From positions 292,437 through 356,436 of the forward strand of contig NZ_JAKKFH010000011.1 in assembly GCF_022230925.1 (NCBI RefSeq): a stretch of 64,000 bases of DNA, in the 5' to 3' direction. The translations under genes and the position numbers were made by a program. Below the pieces are notes generated by a model. That model made no database searches, was not told the origin of the DNA, and saw nothing but the letters and a program-made list of their open reading frames with translations. Position 1 is the stretch's first letter. Every line of letters begins with the position of its first letter. Below are positions 35,029 through 45,200 of this stretch, one piece after another. This stretch comes from Micromonospora alfalfae (lineage in GTDB: Bacteria > Actinomycetota > Actinomycetes > Mycobacteriales > Micromonosporaceae).

Positions 35029-36200
35029 GACCGGCTCCCGGTGGGGATGCGCGCCAGGACGACGAATCCGCCGTCGGCCCCGCGGTCCGCGCTGAACTCG
35101 CCACCCAGGGCTTCCACCCTTCCCCGTAGCCCGGCGAGCCCTCGACCGCTCCCGCCGGGAGACCTCGGGCGGGCGCCGACGGGGGCCTGCTCAGATCCGG
35201 TCCCGGCAGTGCTGATCTGCACGGTGATCTCCCGTTCGTCGTAGCGCACGCCGACCGTCGTCGGGCTGCCGTGGGCGTGCTTGAGGGCGTTGGTCAGGGA
35301 CTCCTGCACCACCCGGTGGGCGACCAGCTCGGCGCTCCCGGCGGATTTCGACTGCGTGCCCTCCTCGGTGAGCTCTACCGGCTGCCCGGCCTGACGGGTC
35401 TGCTCGACGAGCGTGTGCAGGTCCCGGAGGAACGGTGCCTGGGCCGCGCCGTCGTGGCCCGGGTCGAGCAGGTCCAGGAGGTTTCGGAGGTCGCCGATCG
35501 CCCGCCGGCCCGTGTCGGTGACCGCATTCAGTGTCTCGTCGAGACGATCGGGGGCGTCTGTCAGGTACCTGGCAGCCTCTGTCTGCACGACCATCGCCGT
35601 CACGTGGTGCGTCACGACGTCGTGCAGCTCGCGGGCGATCCGCATGCGTTCCGCGGTGCGGGCCTCCTCGGCGACCCGGAGGCGCCGTTCGGTCTCGGCG
35701 ACCCGGGTGGAGCGCAGCCAGGAGCCGACGGCCCACACGAGGACCAGCGCCAGGTAGAACGCCAGGTACCCGTCCGCCCGCTCGGTCCCGCCGACCAGGT
35801 CGATCGCGAGCGCCAGCACCACATAGGCACCCGAGAGGAGGATCATGACCGTGCGGCGACGGCGTTCCAGGTGGGCACCCGCGCTCAGCAGCGCGATAGC
35901 GAGCCCGGCGCCCGCGAGCGTGTGGTAACCCCGGAGCTGGTCGAGGGCGAAGCCGAGGAACACCAGGACGAGGCAGGCGGCCGGCCACCGCCGGCGAACG
36001 GCGAGCGGGAAGCACTGGACGACGATCGCCACGACGGCCAGCGCGTCGAAGGGACGGGTCGGCAGCGCGCCGACCTCCGTCCCCACCCCGTGCAACGCCG
36101 GCACGAGCGATGCGACCGCCGGCAGCAACGCGAGCGGCAGGTCCCGGACCGTGACATCGAGCTGCCGCCACCGGTCCAGGACCCGCCGGAGATCGATCAC
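35025..36200 (-). CDS. NarL-family sensor histidine kinase (391 aa)
   Basis: The N-terminal ~160 residues hold about five to six membrane helices with short loops, so the signal is probably sensed in or near the membrane. The HisKA_3 motif RMRIARELHDVVTHHVTAMV has the phospho-acceptor His193. The ATPase domain has the N box (VVQESLTNALKHA) and the lid GRGLAGLRGRVEALGG. The GTG start overlaps the CPBP stop (GTGA at 36197-36200), and its own stop overlaps the regulator start. Order CPBP-kinase-regulator indicates one transcript. Confidence 0.93.
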   Translation of the reverse strand: MIDLRRVLDRWRQLDVTVRDLPLALLPAVASLVPALHGVGTEVGALPTRPFDALAVVAIVVQCFPLAVRRRWPAACLVLVFLGFALDQLRGYHTLAGAGLAIALLSAGAHLERRRRTVMILLSGAYVVLALAIDLVGGTERADGYLAFYLALVLVWAVGSWLRSTRVAETERRLRVAEEARTAERMRIARELHDVVTHHVTAMVVQTEAARYLTDAPDRLDETLNAVTDTGRRAIGDLRNLLDLLDPGHDGAAQAPFLRDLHTLVEQTRQAGQPVELTEEGTQSKSAGSAELVAHRVVQESLTNALKHAHGSPTTVGVRYDEREITVQISTAGTGSEQAPVGARPRSPGGSGRGLAGLRGRVEALGGEFSADRGADGGFVVLARIPTGSRS

Positions 36201-37030
36201 CGGGAGAGCCTAGCGGCCACGTCCGCTCGGGCCGAGCGACGGACGGGGACCACGTGACCACGCCGGTAGGCGAGCCACATGAACACGCCGGTGGCCAGCA
36301 CGCCGAACACCACCGCGTAGACACTGGCCTCCGGGCCGAAGTCGCCGCCCGTGACCAGCGCGGGACCCGAGATCGTCGCGTCCAGCAGGCCCTGGGCGGT
36401 GTTGCTGCCGGACACCTCGGTGCTGAAGATGGCGCTCGCGGCGATGTTCCAGCCGAAGTGCAGACCGATCGGCACCCACAGCTTGCGGGTGGCGATGTAC
36501 GCGGCGGTCAGCATCCCGCCTGCCTCGATGGCGATAGCGACGGCGCCCAACAGGGTCGCGTTCGCGTTGGCCAGGTGGATCAGGCCGAACAGCGAGCCGG
36601 TCAGCGCGAGCGCGATCCAGGTTCCGGTCCAGCGCTCGATGTTGCGGAACAGGACACCGCGGAAGACCAGCTCCTCGGCCACAGCAGCACCCGCCATGAT
36701 CCCGAGCAGGCTGACGGCGCTCGCCGGCGAGCCCAGGCCGTTGATCGTGTAGTCACCGAAGAAGGCGATGTTCGCGATGACTGCCCCGAACAGCGCAATG
36801 CCGAGCAGCGTGCCCCTGCTGATCCCGGCACCTGCTCCCTTCGGCGACACCTCGAGGGGGACCCGGTGCTCGGTTCGCCGCACCACCCAGCCGTAGACCA
36901 GGACCCCGACGACGGCCGTCAGCAGGCCGGCGACGAGCGCCAGCCAGGGGGTGTCCTTCACCGCCGCCGTGCCCAGATTGCCGAGGATCCAGACCGCCGC
37001 AACCGCCAAGAGCTGCCATACCAGACGCAC
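36197..37030 (-). CDS. CPBP-family intramembrane metalloprotease (277 aa)
   Basis: Abi/CPBP (CAAX-protease-like) membrane protein with about eight helices. The catalytic motif EELVFRGVLFRN (Glu119/Glu120, Arg124) and later His-containing motifs (GLIHLANANA, GLHFGWN) are present. Family members cleave membrane peptides, modify prenylated proteins or give immunity to bacteriocins. The GTG at 37030 is chosen because AAGGAG lies 5 bases ahead; the open frame extends to 37078 without a better site. Promoter-proximal gene of the two-component operon. Confidence 0.85.
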   Translation of the reverse strand: MRLVWQLLAVAAVWILGNLGTAAVKDTPWLALVAGLLTAVVGVLVYGWVVRRTEHRVPLEVSPKGAGAGISRGTLLGIALFGAVIANIAFFGDYTINGLGSPASAVSLLGIMAGAAVAEELVFRGVLFRNIERWTGTWIALALTGSLFGLIHLANANATLLGAVAIAIEAGGMLTAAYIATRKLWVPIGLHFGWNIAASAIFSTEVSGSNTAQGLLDATISGPALVTGGDFGPEASVYAVVFGVLATGVFMWLAYRRGHVVPVRRSARADVAARLSR

Positions 37031-37392
37031 GATGACTCCTTTGAGAAGCCGCGGCGGGAGCGTCGCGGGATACCCCAAACGCTATGGATTTGCCCGCCCA
37101 AAGTAGTCACCGCACGGTGGACATTCGCAGGTAGCTCGCACGGGGGACAGACTCGGCAGCACCGGGCAGCACCACTCGAACGTCAGCAGACGTACTGGCG
37201 CGCGACAAGTCTTGTCGCGTGGCTCTTATCCAACGACCGCCAGAAAATCCGAGTACAACATGCCCAGGCCGACGGCCACGCACACGCCGGCCACGATCCA
37301 AAACCGGACCCGCGGTCCAGGTCGCACAGGCCGTGGAGCAGCGCGTCGCCAAATCCCTCGGACCCGTTGCGGACTCCTCCGCTCCCGACGCC
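37031..37392. other. Intergenic region between NRPS-PKS operon end and CPBP gene
   Basis: About 360 bases between the end of the serine A-domain gene and the CPBP start, both minus-strand. It should hold the CPBP promoter. The 19-base palindrome at 37201-37219 is the only clear structure. Confidence 0.5.
37201..37219. promoter_or_regulatory. Operator-like 19-base palindrome
   Basis: CGCGACAAG-T-CTTGTCGCG is a perfect inverted repeat of 9-base half-sites around one base, 171 bases upstream of the CPBP start. The size and symmetry suit a dimeric repressor (TetR/GntR type); no such regulator gene is adjacent. The stem could also form a small hairpin behind the NRPS-PKS operon. Confidence 0.5.
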
Positions 37393-39381
37393 CTATGCCG
37401 AGGGTGACCCGACCCGTACCGGCCGGCGGATCCGGGCCGGCGGGGCGGGCAGAGCCCTGCGGTCGACCTTGCCGTTGGCGGTGGCGGGCAACTCGGGCAG
37501 CACCACGTGGCGCAGCGGCACCATGTGGTCGGGAAGCTGCTCGGCCAGGAACGCCCGCAGCGCCGCCTCGCTCACGTCGCCCGCGTCGGCGTGCCGCTCG
37601 GTCACCACGTACGCCACCAGGGTCGGGGCCGCACCCAGGTCGTCGCGGAGCAGCACCACGCTGTTCGCGACGAGCGGGTGACTGTTCAGCACCGACTCGA
37701 TCTCGCCGAGTTCCACCCGCTGCCCACGGATCTTCACCTGCGTGTCGATGCGCCCGCCGTAGTTCAGGTACCCCTGTGGTGACCACCAGGCCAGGTCGCC
37801 GGTGCGGTAAACCCGCTGGGGACGCCCGGCGACTTGCACGGTGCCGAACCGTTCGGCGGTCAGGTCGGGCCGTCCGGCGTACCCCCGGGCCAGGCAGTCG
37901 CCGCCGACCACCAGTTCCCCGGGTACGCCCAGCGGGGCCAGCGCACCGTCGTCGTCCAGCACGTATGCCGTGACGTTGGTGATCGGCCTGCCGATCGGGA
38001 CGGTGGGGTCCGGTTCGGGTCGGCGGCACGGCCAGGCGGTGACGTCGATGGCGGCCTCGGTGGGGCCGTACAGGTTGTCCACCCGCACCGTCGGCAGGGT
38101 GGCGGTGAGCTTGTTGACGAGCTTCGGCGGCAGGGCCTCCCCGCTACAGATCACCCGGCGCAGGGCTGCGCACGCGGCGACCCCGGGCTCCTCGACGAAC
38201 AGGGCGAGCATCGACGGCACGAAGTGCACTGTGGTCACCGCCTCGCGCGCGATGACGGCGGCCATCTCCTGCGGGTCGCGGTGCGCCTGGGCTTCGGCCG
38301 TGACCAGCGTCGCGCCGGCCAGGAAGGCCCAGAGCAGTTCCCACACCGACACGTCGAAGGTGTACGGCGTCTTCTGCAGCACCACGTCGCCGGGCCCGAT
38401 GCGGTACTCCTCCTGCATCCACGCCAGCCGGTTCGCCAGCGACAGATGGGTCATCTGCACACCCTTCGGCGCCCCGGTCGACCCGGAGGTGAAGATGACG
38501 TACGACAGCCCGTCCACCACCTCCTCCGGCGCGCGGTAGCCACGCCAGTCGACGGGCAGGGCGGGCAGGTCGGCGCCGGCCAGTGGTCGCACCGGAACGG
38601 CCGGGGCTCCGCCGGTGCCGAGCGCTGCCCGTCCCTCGTCGTCGGCGAGCGCCAGCGCGGCGTCGGCGGTGGTGAGCATCAGGTCCAGCCGGACCCTCGG
38701 GTGGGACGGGTCCAGTGGCAGGTACGCCGCTCCGGCCAGCAGGACACCGAGCACCGCGACGACCATCTCCGGGCTCCGCTCGGTGCACAGGGCGACGACC
38801 GAGCCGGGGCCCACGCCCTCGGCGCGCAGTCGCCCGGCCAGCGCCGCTGCCTCGTCGAGCAGGTCCCGGTAGCTGCGGTCGCGTCCCCCGCCGCGCAGCG
38901 CGACGGCGTCCGGGGTGCGCTCCGCCTGCCGGCAGATCGCCTCGTGCACGGGTGTCCGGGGGGCCGGGGTCGGCGCGGGGTTGAAGCCGAGCAGCGTGGC
39001 CCGCTCCCGGGGACCGACGAGCACCGCCTCGCGCACCGGGCGGTCGGGATGGGCGGTGAGCCATCCGCTCAGGGTGTCCAGTCGTTCCTGGAGATGGGTG
39101 GGATGACAGTGGTCGCCGGCGAGCCAGACCGGCACCGGGCCCACCGTTCCCGCCGCCCCGCCCGGTGGGCCGGGTGTCACCAGCACCACGTCCACCGGGG
39201 ACAGCTCGGGTGACGGTGTCCGCGTCTGCGCGCGTACCTCTGTCGGTGTGGTGTCCGGGTGCACGCGCAGCGTGTGGTCGCCGTGCGGGCCGCGCACCGT
39301 TACCGACGTCGCGCCGGAGAGGCGGTGGGCGAGCACGGCCGCCACCGCTGCCGCGTGTGCCAGGTCGGTGGGGTCGGTCAT
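37393..39381 (-). CDS. Stand-alone NRPS adenylation domain, predicted serine (662 aa)
   Basis: Activates an amino acid as AMP ester. Residues ~1-110 are an unassigned leader domain (possibly a condensation-domain remnant). From ~145 an A domain follows, with A3 IFTSGSTGAPKG, A4 FDVSVWE, A5 LYGPTEAAID, A7 YRTGDLAW, A8 GRIDTQVKIRGQRVELGEIE and A10 NGKVDRRAL. Reading the specificity positions by hand gives DVWHISLIDK, essentially the known serine code. No carrier, condensation or thioesterase domain follows, so it must load a carrier in trans. The ATG overlaps the PKS stop (ATGA); last gene of the operon. Confidence 0.9.
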   Translation of the reverse strand: MTDPTDLAHAAAVAAVLAHRLSGATSVTVRGPHGDHTLRVHPDTTPTEVRAQTRTPSPELSPVDVVLVTPGPPGGAAGTVGPVPVWLAGDHCHPTHLQERLDTLSGWLTAHPDRPVREAVLVGPRERATLLGFNPAPTPAPRTPVHEAICRQAERTPDAVALRGGGRDRSYRDLLDEAAALAGRLRAEGVGPGSVVALCTERSPEMVVAVLGVLLAGAAYLPLDPSHPRVRLDLMLTTADAALALADDEGRAALGTGGAPAVPVRPLAGADLPALPVDWRGYRAPEEVVDGLSYVIFTSGSTGAPKGVQMTHLSLANRLAWMQEEYRIGPGDVVLQKTPYTFDVSVWELLWAFLAGATLVTAEAQAHRDPQEMAAVIAREAVTTVHFVPSMLALFVEEPGVAACAALRRVICSGEALPPKLVNKLTATLPTVRVDNLYGPTEAAIDVTAWPCRRPEPDPTVPIGRPITNVTAYVLDDDGALAPLGVPGELVVGGDCLARGYAGRPDLTAERFGTVQVAGRPQRVYRTGDLAWWSPQGYLNYGGRIDTQVKIRGQRVELGEIESVLNSHPLVANSVVLLRDDLGAAPTLVAYVVTERHADAGDVSEAALRAFLAEQLPDHMVPLRHVVLPELPATANGKVDRRALPAPPARIRRPVRVGSPSA

Positions 39382-42260
39382 GCGGTCACCAGCTCGGCCA
39401 GGACGCGCGGCGTGGGTCGCGCGGACAGTTTCTCCATCGGGATGCGGACGGCGAAGCGGCGCTGCACCTGGTTGACCATGCGGATGAACAGCAGGGACTC
39501 ACCGCCGACGGTGAAGAAGTCGGTGTCCGGCCCGATGTCGGGCGAGCCGAGCAACCGGCCCCACAGCTCCACGATCTCGCCCACCACCGTGCTCTCCCCG
39601 GTAGCCGCGGGAGGCGGCGACGGTTCGGCGGTGTCCGGGGCCGGTGGCGGTGTCGCCTCCAGCCAGTGGCGGGTACGGGCGAACGGGTACGTGGGCAGCG
39701 CCACCCGTCGCGCCGGGGTGTCGCCGCGCACCGCCGGCCAGTCCACCGTCACCCCGGCCGTCCACAGTCCACCTAGCCCGGCGAGGACGTCGGCGGCGTC
39801 GGCCCGCGTCGTCGGTCGCGGCTGTATGGCGAACCCGGGCACCCCCCGTCCCTGCGGTGTCTGCCGGGCCATGCTGGTCAGCGCGGTGCCGGGACCGACC
39901 TCGACGAGCACGGGGTCGGGTAGCTCCAGCGCGGTCAGCAGGGCGTCGTGGTAGCGCACCGGGCTGCGCAACTGTGCCGCCCAGTAGCCCTCGGCACGCG
40001 CCCGGCCGGCGTCGAGCAGCGCGCCGTCGACGCTGCTGACCACCGGGATGGTCCGGGGTCGGTGGGGCACCCGGTCGGCCTCGACTCCGAGCAGCCGGGC
40101 CGCGTCGGTCATCATCCGGGTGTGGAAGGCGCGCTGCGCGGGCAGCGCCCGACAGGGCACGCCGGCCGCGTCCAGGCGTTCGCGGAACGCGGCGAGCGGG
40201 GCCGGCGGTCCGGCCACGACGGTGACCTCCGGCGCGTTGCGGGCGGCGATGTCGAGGGCGTCCAGGCCCGCGAGGTGTTCCTCCACGGTGCGCGGCCCGG
40301 CCAGCACGACCAGCAGGTGACCCTCCGGGGCGTCCTGCATGAGCCGGCCCCGGCTGGCGACCAGACGCAGCATGTCGTCGTCGGCCAGCTCACCGGCGAG
40401 CGCGGCGGCCGGGAACTCACCAACCGAGTGGCCGATCATCGCCGCCGGACGGACGCCCCACGACAGCAGCAGCCGGCCGAGCGCCACCTCGTACAGCGCC
40501 AGGGCCGGCTGGGTGACGTCCGTACGGTGTACGACACCGTGCGGGTCGTCGTCGACGAGAACGTCCCGCAGGTCCAGCCCGAGGACCGGGGCCAGCAGCT
40601 CCGCCCCGTGGTCGAGGTCGGCCCGCACCGACGGGTAGTGGTCGTAGAGGCCCCGCGCCATGGCGGGAAACTCGGCGCCCTGCCCGGGGAACAGGAACAC
40701 CACCCGGGGTCGGCGGGCCGCCGCGCGCACCCGCGCCCGGCGCAGCCCGGCGAGCGCCGCCGGGACGTCCCGCGCGGCCACCGCCAACCGGTGCGGGAAG
40801 TGCCGGCGGTACGTCTGCGCCGTCACCGCGACGTCCCGCAGGGACAGGTCGGGGCGCTGCCGGACGTACTCGTGCACCTGATCGGCGGCCTCGCGGACCG
40901 CCTCCGGGGTCCGCGCGGACAGCACGATCAGCTCGGCGGGGCCGTCGGCGGCCGATGGCTCCGGCGGGATCGGGCCGTCGGCCTCCTCCAGCACCACGTG
41001 CGCGTTGGTGCCACCCAGACCGAAGGCGCTGACCGCCGCGCGGCGCGGACCACCGGCGGCCTCCCAGGGGCGGGCGACGGTGTCCACAGTGAACGGCGTC
41101 GACCCGTCCAGCAGCTCGGGCCGGGCCTGCTTCAGGCCGGCAAGCGGCGGGATCTGCCGGAAGTACAGGGCCAGCGCTGCCTTGATGAGACCGGCGACAC
41201 CGGCGGCGGCGTCGAGGTGCCCGACATTGGCCTTGACCGAGCCGATCGAGCACTGTCGCTCGCCGCGACGGAACACCTCGGTCAGCGCGGCCAGCTCGAT
41301 GGCGTCGCCGACCTCGGTCGCGGTGCCGTGCGCCTCGAGGTAGCCCACTGTCGCCGGGTCGACGGCGGCGGAGGCGTACGCGCGTGTCAGCACGTCGACC
41401 TGCCCGGCGATGCCCGGCGCGGTGTAGCCGACCTTCATCCCACCGTCGTTGTTCACCGCCGACCCCTTGATCACCGCGTACACGGTGTCCCCGTCCCGGC
41501 GGGCGTCCGCGACGCGTTTGAGCACCACCAGGGCGACCCCGTTGCCGGGCACGGTGCCGTCGGCCGCGGCGTCGAAGGGCCGGCACGTGCCGTCCGGCGA
41601 CATGATGCCCTTCGTCTCGTAGAGGTACCCGGCCTGCTGCGGCACGGCCACGCAGGCGCCACCGGCGAGCGCCACGTCCGAGTCGCCGCCGCGCAGGCTC
41701 TGGCAGGCCAGGTGCACCGCCACCAGCGACGTCGAGCAGGCGGTCTGCACGGTGATGGCGGGTCCGCCCAGGTCCAGCCGGTACGCGATCTTCGCGGCCA
41801 GGTGGTCCTTCTCGTTGCCCAGCACGACCGACAGCAGCCCCTGCGACTCGACGACGTCGGGCTGGGCGAACACGTGGTGCAGCGCGTAGTAGTTGAACCC
41901 GGCCCCGGCGAAGACGCCGACCCGACCAAACGGCCGCTCGGTGGCGAGCCCCGCCGACTCCAGCGCGGCCCACGCCGTCTGCATCAGCAGCCGGTGCTGC
42001 GGGTCCATCGTCTGCGCCTCCCTCGGAGTGATGCCGAAGAAGGCCGCGTCGAACAGGTCCGGGTCGGCCAGGACGCCGCGCGCCGGCACGTACGCCGGGT
42101 CGTCGAGCCGGTCGGCGGGCACCCCGGCGGCCAGGAGTTCACCTCGGGTCAGCGCACTGACAGTGGTCTTCCCGGCGACCAGGTTCGACCAGTACTCCCA
42201 GACGTCGACGGCGCCGGGGAACCGACCGGCCAGGCCGACGATCGCGATGTCGTCGTTCAT
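39378..42260 (-). CDS. Type I PKS module KS-AT-ACP (960 aa)
   Basis: One extension module without reductive domains. KS: Cys175 in TACSTS, His312 in EAHGTATE, His349 in NVGHLDAAAG. AT: GQGAEFP, catalytic Ser613 in GHSVGEF, and RAFHT at 711-715; the AFH motif points to malonyl-CoA. Carrier: phosphopantetheine Ser922 in VGGESLLF. It adds a ketide unit with an unreduced beta-keto group. Start and stop overlap the neighbouring genes by 4 bases. As the only live AT in the operon, it may also serve the KS at 45915-48170. Confidence 0.94.
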   Translation of the reverse strand: MNDDIAIVGLAGRFPGAVDVWEYWSNLVAGKTTVSALTRGELLAAGVPADRLDDPAYVPARGVLADPDLFDAAFFGITPREAQTMDPQHRLLMQTAWAALESAGLATERPFGRVGVFAGAGFNYYALHHVFAQPDVVESQGLLSVVLGNEKDHLAAKIAYRLDLGGPAITVQTACSTSLVAVHLACQSLRGGDSDVALAGGACVAVPQQAGYLYETKGIMSPDGTCRPFDAAADGTVPGNGVALVVLKRVADARRDGDTVYAVIKGSAVNNDGGMKVGYTAPGIAGQVDVLTRAYASAAVDPATVGYLEAHGTATEVGDAIELAALTEVFRRGERQCSIGSVKANVGHLDAAAGVAGLIKAALALYFRQIPPLAGLKQARPELLDGSTPFTVDTVARPWEAAGGPRRAAVSAFGLGGTNAHVVLEEADGPIPPEPSAADGPAELIVLSARTPEAVREAADQVHEYVRQRPDLSLRDVAVTAQTYRRHFPHRLAVAARDVPAALAGLRRARVRAAARRPRVVFLFPGQGAEFPAMARGLYDHYPSVRADLDHGAELLAPVLGLDLRDVLVDDDPHGVVHRTDVTQPALALYEVALGRLLLSWGVRPAAMIGHSVGEFPAAALAGELADDDMLRLVASRGRLMQDAPEGHLLVVLAGPRTVEEHLAGLDALDIAARNAPEVTVVAGPPAPLAAFRERLDAAGVPCRALPAQRAFHTRMMTDAARLLGVEADRVPHRPRTIPVVSSVDGALLDAGRARAEGYWAAQLRSPVRYHDALLTALELPDPVLVEVGPGTALTSMARQTPQGRGVPGFAIQPRPTTRADAADVLAGLGGLWTAGVTVDWPAVRGDTPARRVALPTYPFARTRHWLEATPPPAPDTAEPSPPPAATGESTVVGEIVELWGRLLGSPDIGPDTDFFTVGGESLLFIRMVNQVQRRFAVRIPMEKLSARPTPRVLAELVTA

Positions 42261-45200
42261 GAGGGTGCGCCTGCTCTCTCGGTCTGTGCGTGCAGATGCC
42301 GGGCCAGGGTCTGGACGGTCGGGAAGCGGTAGAGGTCGGTGAGCGGGATGGTCCGGCCGGCCAGCCGCTCCTGGAGCAGCCGGCGCACGATCGCCAGGCG
42401 CAGCGACTCACCGCCGACGTCGAAGAACGCCTCGTCGACGTCGAAGTCGTCGGTGCCCAGCGCCTCCACCCAGGCGCCCGTCACCAGCTCCTCGAACTCG
42501 GCCAGCGACGCCGAGCGCTGGGCGGGAACCCGGGCCGGCGCGGCCGAGGTCTCCGGCGGCGCGGCCGGTTGGGCCAGCGCTCCCAGCGCCCGTAGGTCGA
42601 CCTTGCCGTTGCGGTCCAGCGGGAACTCCGCCACCGTCACCCACTGCTGCGGCCGGGCGTACGGGGCGAGGTCGGGCTCCACCGCGCGGCGCACGGCGGC
42701 CACGTCGACGCCGTCCGGGTCGGGTTTGAGCGCCGCGCAGAGGCGTACCCCGCTCGCCGGGTCACCGGTGGGGAAGACCACGGCGTCGCGGACGCCCGGC
42801 TGCGCCCGCAACCGGCGCTCGACGTCGACCGGCTCCACCCGGTGTCCGGCGATCTTCACCTGGCGGTCGTTGCGGCCCAGGAAGCGCAGTTGGCCGTCGG
42901 TGCCCCAGCGCACCAGGTCCCCGGTGCGGTAACGGCGTTCCCCGTCGTGGCGCACGAAGGAGGCTTCCGTCCTCGTCGGGTCGCCCAGGTACCCGTCGGC
43001 CAGACCGGTGCCGCCGGCCAGCAGTTCGCCGACGGCGCCCGGTGGGACGAGACGACCCGACGCGTCGACGACGGACAGGTCGGTGCCGTGCACCGGAGCA
43101 CCGATCGGCAGCGGGTCGGGCGTCGCGTCGGCGTGCTCGACGGAGTACGTGGTGGTGAAGGTGGTGTTCTCGGTGGGGCCGTACCCGTTGGTCAGGCGCA
43201 GGCCCCGGCAGGCCCGCAACACCTGGCGCACGTGCGGCGGTGACACCACTCCCCCGCCGGTGAACAGCTGCCGCAACCCGGCGAACGCGTCCGGACGGTG
43301 GTCGGCGACCAGGTGGAACACGCCCGAGGTGAGCCAGGCGTGGGTGACCCCGGCGGTGCTCAGGACGTCGGCCAGCCCGCGTGGCGTCGGGTCCTCCGGC
43401 GGGAAGACCACCACCGTGTCACCGGTGGCCAGGGGCACCAGCAGCTCCAGGGTGGACGCGTCGAACGCCAGCGGGGACAGCCGCAGTATCCGCATACCCG
43501 GCCGCTCGGCGAACATCCCCGGGTCGTCGGCCAGTCGCAGCACCGCCCGGTGCGGCACGACGACGCCCTTGGGCACGCCCGTCGAACCGGATGTGAAGGA
43601 GACGTACGCGGTGCGCGCCGGGTCGGTCGGCGCCGCCTCGACCGGGTCTGCCCCGACGGGCGTCCGCGGATCGACGAGCGGGCAGTCGACGACTCCCGGC
43701 CAGGACTCGCCCACACCGAGGCGGGCCCGCGCCGCGACGGTCGCCGCCAGATGGGTACGCCACTCGGCGGTTGCGTGCTGGTCCACGGCCACGTAGTGCG
43801 CGCCGAGTCGCAGCACGCCCAGCACCGCAACCGCCTCGGCGGCCGAGCGGGGCACCTCCAGGAGAACCGCGTCGCCGGCACGCACCCCGTGGCCGTGCAG
43901 GAGACGGGACTGCTCGACCGCGGCGTCGTGCAGGTCCCGGTAGGTGAGCGTCAGCCCGGTGTGCGCGTCGACGAGCGCGAACCGCTCGCCCGCCGACTCC
44001 GCGTACGCCGCGAACCGGTGCCACACGTCGTCGGCGGTGTCGTACGTCCCGCCCGAGCCCAGCTCGCGCAACCGGGCGCGCTGACCCGCCGAGAGCGTGG
44101 TGACGTCCCGCACCCTCGCGTCCGGGTCGGCGGTCAACTCCCGCACCGTCGCCTGGAACGACTCGACCAGTTCCCCGGCGTCGGCGGCGGTCAGCAGGGC
44201 TGTCGCGTATTCCAGCGCGAACCGGGGGCGATCCGACCACGACTGGAGGTAGAGCAGGGCGTCGAACACCGCGCCGCCGCAGTGGCTCTCGTGCACCCGC
44301 CAGGTACGGTCGCCCACCACCAGCTCGTCGGGCACCAGCTCGTGGTGGGCGGCGAAGCCGAGCTGGGCCAGGGGGTTCCGTCCCGGGTCGGTGCCGGCGC
44401 CCAGCGCGGAGACGACAGTCTCGAACGGCACGTCGGCGTCGGCGACCGCCGCGGCCAGGGCGTCGGCGATCCCGCGGACGAACTCCCGGACGGTGCTGTC
44501 GTCGGTCGCCGCGCAGCGGACCGGGACGACCCGGGTGCAGAGGCCCACCAGGCGATCCATGCCCGCCTCGAACCGGCCTGCCGCCGGCACCCCGAGCACC
44601 AGGTCGTCCAGACCGGCGCGGCGGGACACTGTCAACGCCCAGGCTGCCAGGGCCACCGACGTGACGGTCACCCCGCACTCCCGGGCCAACCCGGTCGTCG
44701 CCTCCGCCGCCGTCTCGTCCAGGTGGAAGCGCAGTCGGGCGCCCCGCCCGTCGGCCTCGGCGACCGGCGGCAGGTCGGTGGGGAGCGTCACCGTCCACGG
44801 TGCCCCGTCCAGCCGCGCGGTGACCCGGGTCAGGGCGGACTCCAGCGCGCCGGACGACTCCTGCGCGGCGAGCCGGGTGCCGACCCAGTCCGGCGACGGG
44901 GCCGCCTCGGCCGGGCCGTCCCCGGCGTAGAACTCGGCGAACTCCCGCGCGAACAGTCCGACGCTCCAGCCGTCGCTGACCGTGTGGTGCACCAGCATGG
45001 TGAGCAGGTCGCGCCGGCCGGTTCGGGTCAGGACGAACACCACGGGTGGCTGCGCGAAGGGGCGCAGCAGACGGGCGGCGGCCGGGCCGTACAGGTCGTG
45101 CACGGCGCGTACCGCGTCGTCGTCGGGCAGCGTCTGGTGCAGCAGGCGCGGCTCGTAGGGCGCGGGCAGCACGATCCGGGCCTGGCGGGGGTCGCGCACG

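Noticed and set aside
35271..37681. Long plus-strand frames across the two-component operon and its upstream spacer
   Set aside because: Antisense to kinase and protease genes with clear motifs; no domain similarity.
37393..39381. N-terminal ~110 residues of the serine A protein as a functional condensation domain
   Set aside because: Far too short and without the HHxxxDG motif; at most a remnant.
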